Shown here one piece after another: positions 1-4,747 of a DNA stretch of 6,465 nt. The DNA lies in assembly GCA_025356185.1 (NCBI GenBank), contig JANXUN010000051.1, forward strand, positions 1-6,465, given 5' to 3'. Positions within the stretch are counted from its first letter, which is position 1; the number at the start of each line of letters is the position of its first letter. This DNA comes from Gemmatimonadaceae bacterium. GTDB lineage: Bacteria > Gemmatimonadota > Gemmatimonadetes > Gemmatimonadales > Gemmatimonadaceae. The notes beneath the pieces are model-generated. The model searched no databases. It was not told where the DNA came from and saw only the letters and a program-made list of their open reading frames with translations. The translations under genes were made by a program, and so were the position numbers.

Positions 1-422
1 CGGATACGCGTACCACCGCGCAGATATGGAGTGATTTGGACGCGTTCATCTCAAGCGATCCGTACCTCAATTCACATCGGGGTCAGTCTGCCGAGCGCAA
101 CGGTGCGCGCACGCCTTGGAACCATCGCGCAGACCTACGGATTTCGCAGGACATCCGTCTGGACAGCGGCAAGAACCCACACAACGTGCAGCTCTCACTC
201 GATGTGCTCAACCTGACCAACTTGTTAAGCAGCAACTTGGGCAAGTTCTACTTCGTGCCGAACCTCAACAACCAGAACGTGTACGCGCTGGCGTATCGCT
301 CGGGCCGTGCGGTGGGCGGCACTCCGAACTTCAGCTTCGATCCGATCGCTGGAAAGCCGTACCAAGTGGACGACCTCCAGTCGCGATGGCAGATGCAGTT
401 GGGCCTGCGTTACAGCTTCTAG
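1..422 (+). CDS. TonB-dependent outer-membrane receptor, C-terminal fragment
   Basis: This is the 3' end of a gene that begins before the window. The reading frame starts at base 3 and gives 139 codons before TAG at 420-422. The segment is rich in alternating polar/aromatic beta strands. It contains a 'LDVLNLTNLL' stretch typical of the last strands of TonB-dependent receptors of the Oar/SusC-like, carboxypeptidase-regulatory-domain type, followed by a turn region rich in Asn, Gly and Pro. It ends in 'MQLGLRYSF', and a C-terminal Phe on the last strand is the usual signal for BAM-mediated insertion into the outer membrane. By family knowledge such proteins import large substrates (siderophores, glycans, peptides) using TonB energy. 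The plug and TonB box lie outside the window, so the substrate cannot be inferred. A strong terminator follows, so it is probably the last gene of its transcript. Another outer-membrane beta-barrel is less likely. Confidence 0.8.
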   Translation, partial: DTRTTAQIWSDLDAFISSDPYLNSHRGQSAERNGARTPWNHRADLRISQDIRLDSGKNPHNVQLSLDVLNLTNLLSSNLGKFYFVPNLNNQNVYALAYRSGRAVGGTPNFSFDPIAGKPYQVDDLQSRWQMQLGLRYSF

Positions 423-441
423 TCCGGCTGTTCACTAAAGA

Positions 442-477
442 GCAAAACGGCCGCGCGAATCTGCGCGGCCCTTTTGC
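442..477 (+). terminator. Intrinsic terminator after the TonB-dependent receptor
   Basis: An 8-bp perfect GC stem (GGCCGCGC at 449-456 and GCGCGGCC at 463-470) has a 6-base loop. It extends through one C-C mismatch into GCAAAA (442-447) pairing with TTTTGC (472-477). The U-rich 3' side after the GC stem is the classic rho-independent form, and the A-run on the 5' side could let it work on both strands. It lies 20 bases after the receptor stop codon and separates it from the sirtuin gene. Confidence 0.8.
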
Positions 478-486
478 GCGGGGCGG

Positions 487-561
487 AACGGAGAAATTTC
501 CTTTAAAAACTCCGAACACCCCGTTGCCGAGTCGCCTTGGGCCGAGTAATCTCGGCGCGAC
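487..561 (+). promoter_or_regulatory. AT-rich island and leader upstream of the sirtuin gene
   Basis: Bases 494-509 (AAATTTCCTTTAAAAA) are an AT-rich patch in otherwise GC-rich DNA, between the receptor terminator and the sirtuin start. This is where a promoter is expected, because the terminator isolates the sirtuin gene. I cannot fit convincing -35/-10 hexamers. The best pair is TTGCCG (524-529) and TAATCT (547-552) with a 17-base spacer, and both are poor matches. A 6-bp inverted repeat, GCCGAG (541-546) with CTCGGC (551-556), lies just before the ATG. No Shine-Dalgarno sequence is evident. Confidence 0.3.
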
Positions 562-1557
562 ATGACCCCTTCATCCTCGTCGCACGGTACCAACGGGCAC
601 GCACGGCGCGTCGCGTCTCCGCCCACCACCGACCCGCAAACCCGGGCCGAAGCCTTATCCGTGGCAGCCCGGGCCCTACGATCGGCCGAGCACGTTTGCG
701 TGCTAACAGGGGCCGGGACCTCGGCCGAGAGCGGGATTCCGACGTTTCGGGACGCCCTCACGGGGCAGTGGGCCAAGTTTTTGCCGCAGGACCTCGCGAC
801 TCCCGAGGCGTTCGCCGCCCATCCCGTTCGCGTGTGGCAGTGGTACGCAGCGCGGCGCGCGATGATTCGGTCGGCTCAACCCAATCCGGCACATATTGCG
901 CTCGCGTCGCTGGCGACCCGCGTATCCCATTTGACGTTGGTCACACAAAACGTGGACGACTTGCATAAGCGCGCGGGCAGTCGAGACGTCGTGTCGTTGC
1001 ACGGTTCGATTATGCAGGCGCGATGCAGCGCGGGCTGTCACGGTCTCATCGAACCCACGGACGCGCAGGCTGACGCTCCACCGTTGTGCGTCACCTGCGG
1101 TGCGCCGATGCGGCCCGACGTTGTGTGGTTTGGCGAACCGTTGCCGATGGATCAGTACGAGATCGCGCGGAGTGCGGCAGTGGCGTGCGACGTTTTTGTT
1201 TCAGTTGGGACTTCCAACATCGTCGAGCCGGCGGCGTCGCTGCCGTGGGTTGCGGCGGCGCATGGCGCGACCGTGATTGTTGTGAACCCTACTATGGATG
1301 GGCAGCGACGCGGGCCCAGCGTATTGGGCGTCGAAGGTCCCGCGGGCGTGATGCTGCCGCGTTTGATCGCAGAAGCGTATGCGGGAAAGCGGCCGCGCCG
1401 TGTGGACGCGACATCGCACGGCGCCGCGACGGTGATGCCCGATGCAGTGATTGCGGCGCCGGAGCAGGCGATGGACGCGCACGATATCGATACCATGGTC
1501 GAGGAGCCTGAGTTCGACGACGAGCATGACAGCGAGTCGGACGACGATGATTTGTAG
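562..1557 (+). CDS. Sir2-family NAD-dependent protein deacylase (sirtuin, class III-like)
   Basis: This 331-residue sirtuin removes acyl groups from protein lysines using NAD+, giving nicotinamide and 2'-O-acyl-ADP-ribose; it has no signal peptide and should be cytoplasmic. The NAD-binding motif GAGTSAESGIPTFR is at 50-63, TQNVDDLH at 128-135, the catalytic His at 147 (LHGS), and GTSNIVEP and VNP, which line the NAD pocket, at 216-223 and 241-243. Zinc ligands are Cys155, Cys159, Cys176 and Cys179. Tyr95 and Arg98 form the YxxR pair that in CobB/SIRT5 binds succinyl, malonyl or glutaryl groups, so desuccinylase activity is plausible. The core ends near 275. A roughly 55-residue tail follows, ending in a very acidic run (314-330), with an N-terminal extension of about 40 residues. 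ATG 562 is chosen as the first Met in a frame covering the whole fold; there is no clear ribosome site. The gene is convergent with the sensor kinase. Confidence 0.93.
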   Translation: MTPSSSSHGTNGHARRVASPPTTDPQTRAEALSVAARALRSAEHVCVLTGAGTSAESGIPTFRDALTGQWAKFLPQDLATPEAFAAHPVRVWQWYAARRAMIRSAQPNPAHIALASLATRVSHLTLVTQNVDDLHKRAGSRDVVSLHGSIMQARCSAGCHGLIEPTDAQADAPPLCVTCGAPMRPDVVWFGEPLPMDQYEIARSAAVACDVFVSVGTSNIVEPAASLPWVAAAHGATVIVVNPTMDGQRRGPSVLGVEGPAGVMLPRLIAEAYAGKRPRRVDATSHGAATVMPDAVIAAPEQAMDAHDIDTMVEEPEFDDEHDSESDDDDL

Positions 1558-1562
1558 CTAAG

Positions 1563-1595
1563 GAGGAATCGCGCTGCGCCGGCGCGCGATTCCTC
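1563..1595. terminator. Inverted repeat between convergent genes, probable bidirectional terminator
   Basis: GAGGAATCGCGC (1563-1574) is followed, after a 9-base loop, by its exact reverse complement GCGCGATTCCTC (1584-1595), giving a 12-bp perfect stem. It lies 5 bases after the sirtuin stop codon and 22 bases beyond the stop codon of the convergent sensor kinase at 1618, so it can serve both transcripts. There is no U-run on either side, so it may act as a 3'-end stabiliser or a rho-assisted stop rather than a canonical intrinsic terminator. Confidence 0.6.
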
Positions 1596-1617
1596 ATGCT
1601 CATCGTTCGCGCAGGAT

Positions 1618-3027
1618 CTACGAGAGCTCGAGTTGCTCGGACCGCGGGAAGTGCGCGGCAATCGTGGTGCCAACACCCGGTGTGCTTTCCGCGCGGACGC
1701 GTCCTCCGTGTGCTTCGGCCAAGTGCCGCACGATCGCGAGGCCTAAACCGGTGCCACCGGCTTCTCGTGATCGACTCGGATCTGCACGATAAAAGCGCTC
1801 AAAAATGCGCGGGAGATGTTCTGCGCCGATGCCGATGCCGGTGTCGCGAACTCCCAGCCACGCGCCCGTCTCATCACTTTCGGTGAAGATCACGACTTCG
1901 CCGCTCATGGTATGTCGCAGCGCGTTCTCGGTCAGGTTGCTTAAGATCTGTCGCGTTGCCGTGGAGTCGGCATAAATCGTTGCGGCGTCAGCGCCAAGTT
2001 CGAGACGAAGTGCGACATGTTTCGCACGCGCCGCATCGAGCATGGGCGCAACGATCTCGGCGGCAACTGCGCCGACATCCTGCTCGATAGGGTTTGGCAG
2101 CCAGCCACCGGACTCGATGCGTGAGAGATCGAGCAGATCGTCAACAATGCGCTGCATCCGCTGCACGTTGCCGGCGGCCATTCCAAGAAACTGCCGACGC
2201 AAATCGGGCGGCAGCTCTTCGTCTTGCAATGTCTCCACAAAGCCAGTGATCACCGTGAGCGGTGTACGCAATTCATGCGATACGTTTGCAACGAAATCAC
2301 GGCGGACTGCTTCGAGCCGACGAAACGGCGTAAGGTCGTAGAGTGCGAGCACGGCGCCGCCCGCGGGGAGCGGACGTGCAGTGAGCGAGAGCGTGCGATC
2401 GTCAACGCGCACTTCTCCCGGCAACGCTTCCATACCCGCAAGCACCGCGACCAGTGCTTCACGTAGTGTGCGATCGCGCGGAAGATATTCGGCGGGGAAG
2501 GGAACGGGTTCGCGTAAGCGCAGAAGCAAGCGAGCCGTTTCATTGATACGCACGACCTGCTGTCGCGCGTTCACCGCAACGACGCCTTCGTTGAGCGACT
2601 CGGTGAGCGCCACGAGTAGCTCTTCTTCTGCTGTGAGCGCACGATCGCGCGCGCCCAATTGTTCTGCGATCTTTCGCAGCGCATCGCCGAGTTCACCAAC
2701 CGCGTATGTACCGATTAGCGACGGACGTCGGGTGAGGTCACCCCCGGCGAGCGCGCGTGCAACGTCACGCAGTTCTCCAAGCGGTTGTTCCGTGCGTCGC
2801 GCGAGCGCGCGAACCGCGACAGCCGTGAGCAGAAATGCGACGGCACCGATGAGGAGCAAATCGCGATGTGTTTGCGCGAGCAGCGCGTCGCTCGACGCGA
2901 CCATCGACGTTGGAGTAACGGCCGACGCGGCCGCGCGAGCACGATAGCCGACGGCGATCCACACCGACGCGATGATCAGTGTGGTAACGACGCCTGCGAG
3001 CAGCGTGAATCGATAGGCGAGCCGCAA
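1618..3027 (-). CDS. phoR: Membrane sensor histidine kinase, PhoR-like
   Basis: This 469-residue kinase is the partner of the regulator encoded just upstream. Order: TM helix about 7-28, a short periplasmic loop of about 28 residues, TM helix about 57-75, HAMP about 76-128, a PAS-like region about 132-235, HisKA with H-box VANVSHELRTPL (phosphoacceptor His251), then an HATPase domain with N-box around Asn368, G1 DTGIGIG (395-401), F-box FERFYR (409-414) and G2 GGTGLGL (424-430). All catalytic boxes are intact. The tiny periplasmic loop suggests that it senses through its membrane/HAMP/PAS parts or through partner proteins, as PhoR does through Pst/PhoU; neither partner is in this window. The start is TTG at 3027, the only start-like codon between the regulator's in-frame stop and TM1. 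It lacks a good ribosome site, so translational coupling is likely. The phosphate role is inferred from architecture and pairing; other OmpR-type kinases look similar. Confidence 0.9.
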   Translation of the reverse strand: MRLAYRFTLLAGVVTTLIIASVWIAVGYRARAAASAVTPTSMVASSDALLAQTHRDLLLIGAVAFLLTAVAVRALARRTEQPLGELRDVARALAGGDLTRRPSLIGTYAVGELGDALRKIAEQLGARDRALTAEEELLVALTESLNEGVVAVNARQQVVRINETARLLLRLREPVPFPAEYLPRDRTLREALVAVLAGMEALPGEVRVDDRTLSLTARPLPAGGAVLALYDLTPFRRLEAVRRDFVANVSHELRTPLTVITGFVETLQDEELPPDLRRQFLGMAAGNVQRMQRIVDDLLDLSRIESGGWLPNPIEQDVGAVAAEIVAPMLDAARAKHVALRLELGADAATIYADSTATRQILSNLTENALRHTMSGEVVIFTESDETGAWLGVRDTGIGIGAEHLPRIFERFYRADPSRSREAGGTGLGLAIVRHLAEAHGGRVRAESTPGVGTTIAAHFPRSEQLELS

Positions 3028-3042
3028 TGGACGCGGGCGCGG

Positions 3043-3762
3043 TCAGCCGCCGCGCGGCGCGGAGGCGCGCAAGCGGTAGCCAAACCCGCGCACCGTCTCA
3101 ATGAGATCGCCGGCGGCGCCAAGCTTCGTGCGCAAACGTTGCACATGCATATCGACGGTACGTGTTTGAATGTCTGGTGCGGCTTCCCACACCGTTTCAA
3201 GCAAATGTCCGCGGCCCTGCACACGACCGCGTCGTTCGGCGAGCGTGAGCAGCAATTTAAACTCGGTGGGGGTGAGTTCGATTGCGTTGTTGTCCACGAC
3301 GACGGTCATCGCACCGCGATCGATGCGCATCGGGCCGATCACAATGCCGTCGGCGGTCGTCATGCTGGCTGCGCCCGCACGTCGGAGAATCGCGGCGACG
3401 CGCAAGACGAGTTCTGCTGGAGAAAACGGCTTGGTGAGATAGTCGTCGGCGCCGAGCGACAATCCGCGAATGCGATCGGGTTCTTCGCGTCGCGCGGTGA
3501 GCATCAGGACAGCGACATCGCGTGTTGCGTCGTCAGAGCGTAACGCTTCGAGCACATCAAATCCGGACATGCCGGGCAGCATCAAGTCGAGTACAATGAG
3601 CGAGAATCGTTCGCGTCGAGCGGCCTCGAGGGCGTCCTGTCCAGTCGCCGCCGTCGAAAGACGATATCCAGCCTTGCCGAGATGGTACGCCACGAGCGCG
3701 ACAATCTCGGGCTCATCATCGACCACGAGAATGCGTTCGGCAGACGGCGGTACTGGATTCAT
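3043..3762 (-). CDS. phoB: OmpR/PhoB-family response regulator
   Basis: This 239-residue DNA-binding regulator should be phosphorylated by the neighbouring kinase. Receiver domain about 9-128: acidic pair Asp15/Asp16 (VVDDEPE), phosphoacceptor Asp59 (VLDLMLPG), switch Thr89 (LTA) and Lys111 (LTKPF). The winged-helix output domain spans about 138-232, with LTPTEFKLLLTL (163-174), the recognition-helix segment TVDMHVQRLRTKL and the wing hairpin TVRGFGYRLR. Length and both domains are typical of PhoB. The ATG at 3762 overlaps the udk stop as ATGA, without a clear Shine-Dalgarno, pointing to translation coupled to udk. The sensor kinase follows after 15 bases. PhoB binds direct repeats upstream of phosphate-starvation genes; I found no Pho-box-like repeat in the nearby divergent intergenic region. 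Assignment to PhoB rather than another OmpR-type regulator is probable, not proven. Confidence 0.9.
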   Translation of the reverse strand: MNPVPPSAERILVVDDEPEIVALVAYHLGKAGYRLSTAATGQDALEAARRERFSLIVLDLMLPGMSGFDVLEALRSDDATRDVAVLMLTARREEPDRIRGLSLGADDYLTKPFSPAELVLRVAAILRRAGAASMTTADGIVIGPMRIDRGAMTVVVDNNAIELTPTEFKLLLTLAERRGRVQGRGHLLETVWEAAPDIQTRTVDMHVQRLRTKLGAAGDLIETVRGFGYRLRASAPRGG

Positions 3763-4448
3763 GCGGGTAAGATCTCAGAAGGCGTCGTGGGAACGAACAC
3801 CGGAGTGGGCATCGATTCGCGCGCATCGAGCCGCGCAGTGAGTCGTCGTTGAATCTTTGCCACGATCATTTCGATCGCGACACTGTTGCTCCCACCGCGT
3901 GGAACAATCACGTCGGCGTAGCGTTTGCTCGGCTCAACAAACTGCAAGTGCATCGGTTGCACGGTTGTGAGGTACTGCTCCAAGACCGACTCCAGTGAAC
4001 GACCTCGTACCGCGGTGTCACGCCGAATGCGTCGAATGAGCCGAACGTCAGCATCCGCATCAACGAACACCTTCACATCGCACAACGCGCGCACGTCGGC
4101 ATCTGACAACAGAAGAATGCCGTCAACCACCACAACATCTGCTGGTTCGATTGCCCGGGTGCGAACACTCCGTGAATGTGAGGCAAACTCGTACACTGGC
4201 ATCTCGACGCGCTCACCACGAGATAACGCGGCGAGGTGTGTCGTGAGCAGTTCAATATCGATGGCGTCGGGGTGATCCCAGTTCACGTGATGCAACTGCT
4301 GGAGCGTCAAATGCTGAAAGTCGCGGTAGTACGCGTCCATCTCGATGAACGCGACCGACGCATCGGGCAGCGACTCGGCCACCTTTCGCGCGACCGTCGA
4401 TTTTCCTGATCCAGTGCCGCCGGCGATACCGATGACGAGCGGCTTCAT
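3759..4448 (-). CDS. udk: Uridine kinase (uridine/cytidine monophosphokinase)
   Basis: This 229-residue cytoplasmic enzyme phosphorylates uridine and cytidine to UMP and CMP with ATP or GTP, the entry step of pyrimidine salvage. Visible motifs: P-loop GGTGSGKST at 10-18, EMDAYYRD (36-43) with Asp38 in the position of the catalytic base, NWDHPDAID (56-64), YEFASHSR (86-93) in the nucleoside-binding loop, Walker-B-like strand VVVVDGILLL (105-114), the basic lid RRIRRD with RGRS (139-151), and RYADVIVPRGG (176-186). Length is close to the usual 210-215 with a slightly longer, Pro/Thr-rich tail. The start at 4448 is fixed by the P-loop position and by AGGA (4458-4455) six bases upstream. The frame stays open further upstream to about 4820, but only through simple repeats. 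It is the first gene of an operon with the response regulator (ATGA overlap) and the sensor kinase. Confidence 0.94.
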   Translation of the reverse strand: MKPLVIGIAGGTGSGKSTVARKVAESLPDASVAFIEMDAYYRDFQHLTLQQLHHVNWDHPDAIDIELLTTHLAALSRGERVEMPVYEFASHSRSVRTRAIEPADVVVVDGILLLSDADVRALCDVKVFVDADADVRLIRRIRRDTAVRGRSLESVLEQYLTTVQPMHLQFVEPSKRYADVIVPRGGSNSVAIEMIVAKIQRRLTARLDARESMPTPVFVPTTPSEILPA

Positions 4449-4454
4449 GCAAAG

Positions 4455-4458
4455 TCCT
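4455..4458 (-). promoter_or_regulatory. Shine-Dalgarno site of udk
   Basis: On the minus strand AGGA lies six bases upstream of the ATG at 4448. It decides the udk start against the much longer open frame that runs through the repeat cluster. It is the clearest ribosome site near any gene start in this window. Confidence 0.6.
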
Positions 4459-4553
4459 GGCGTTTGACCCGCGGCTTGTGCCACAACACGATGAACATCC
4501 TGCCTAGGGGAAGTGTCCGGCACGCCACGGGCGTGTAACGGGAAGGTAAAGGA

Positions 4554-4627
4554 GAGACGGGAGAAGGGAGACGGGAGACGCGAGACGAACTGCGGTCTCC
4601 CGTCTCCCGTCTCCCTTCTCTCGTCTC
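4554..4627. repeat. 33-bp near-perfect inverted repeat within the repeat cluster
   Basis: The arms are 4554-4586 and 4595-4627, with an 8-base loop (GAACTGCG). Comparing the left arm with the reverse complement of the right gives 31 of 33 identical positions, the differences being near the base and near the loop. Transcribed from either strand it would form a very stable hairpin in the leader region. In DNA it could extrude as a cruciform or, given its purine/pyrimidine bias, adopt a triplex. A terminator role is possible, but there is no U-run on either side. Confidence 0.8.
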
Positions 4628-4723
4628 GCCGTTCGTCTCCGGTCTCCCGTCTCCCGTCTCCCGTCTCCATTCTCTCGTCTCGCCGTTCGTCTCCGGACTC
4701 CGGTCTCCCGTCTCCCGTCTCCC
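4616..4723. repeat. Two tandem 54-bp repeat units
   Basis: Unit A is 4616-4669 and unit B 4670-4723. Each starts TTCTCTCGTCTCGCCGTTCG and finishes with GTCTCCC-type heptamers. They differ at three positions by eye: T/A and C/G in the first heptamer after the CCGG, and the last base. Such close identity suggests a recent duplication, so copy number may vary between strains. Confidence 0.8.
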
Positions 4724-4747
4724 CTCTCCCCCGCCTAGCATTCACCG

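Larger units (their letters stand above)
4551..4732. repeat. GGGAGAC/GTCTCCC low-complexity repeat cluster with tandem and inverted copies
   Basis: The plus strand is nearly all purine from about 4544 to 4586 and pyrimidine-rich (C/T with scattered G) from about 4595 to 4732. The basic word is the heptamer GTCTCCC (GGGAGAC on the other strand), repeated head to tail in runs of two to four. At a larger scale there is a 54-bp unit: 4616-4669 and 4670-4723 match at about 51 of 54 positions and share the core CGTCTCGCCGTTCGTCTCCGG. A partial unit precedes them (4595-4615), and an inverted, diverged copy lies at 4554-4592. Direct repeats and an inverted copy together look like duplication by slippage or a small dispersed repeat family, not a CRISPR, since there are no unique spacers. 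Confidence 0.85.
4449..4747. promoter_or_regulatory. Divergent intergenic region between udk and the nucleotidase gene
   Basis: The promoters of both the leftward udk-regulator-kinase operon and the rightward nucleotidase must lie here or be lost. Bases 4449-4550 are ordinary sequence of mixed composition; about 4551-4732 is low-complexity repeat. I cannot assign convincing promoters. On the plus strand TTGACC at 4464-4469 is a fair -35, but its -10 at the right distance is poor. TAGCAT at 4736-4741 is a 4-of-6 match to a -10 box ending seven bases before the nucleotidase ATG, with no -35 upstream of it. No Pho-box-like direct repeat was seen by eye. Confidence 0.5.

Noticed and set aside
1152..1676. 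A 174-residue minus-strand frame antisense to the sirtuin 3' half
   Set aside because: Its Ser-run is the reverse reading of the acidic tail codons; no independent start signal or motif.
2381..2947. A 188-residue Ser/Arg-rich plus-strand frame inside the kinase gene
   Set aside because: Composition is typical of the reverse frame of a GC-rich gene; the opposite strand carries an intact histidine kinase.
2785..3543. A 252-residue open frame on the plus strand across the kinase and regulator genes
   Set aside because: It is antisense to two clear two-component genes, has no recognisable domain, and has the Arg/Ala/Asp-rich composition of a shadow frame in GC-rich DNA.
4551..4732. CRISPR array
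   Set aside because: Repeats are heptamers and a 54-bp unit in direct contact, with no unique spacers of uniform length and no cas genes nearby.
4449..4747. Pho box for the PhoB-like regulator
   Set aside because: No pair of 7-bp CTGTCAT-like repeats at 11-bp spacing was found by eye. The heptamers present are contiguous and unrelated in sequence. A lineage-specific motif cannot be excluded.
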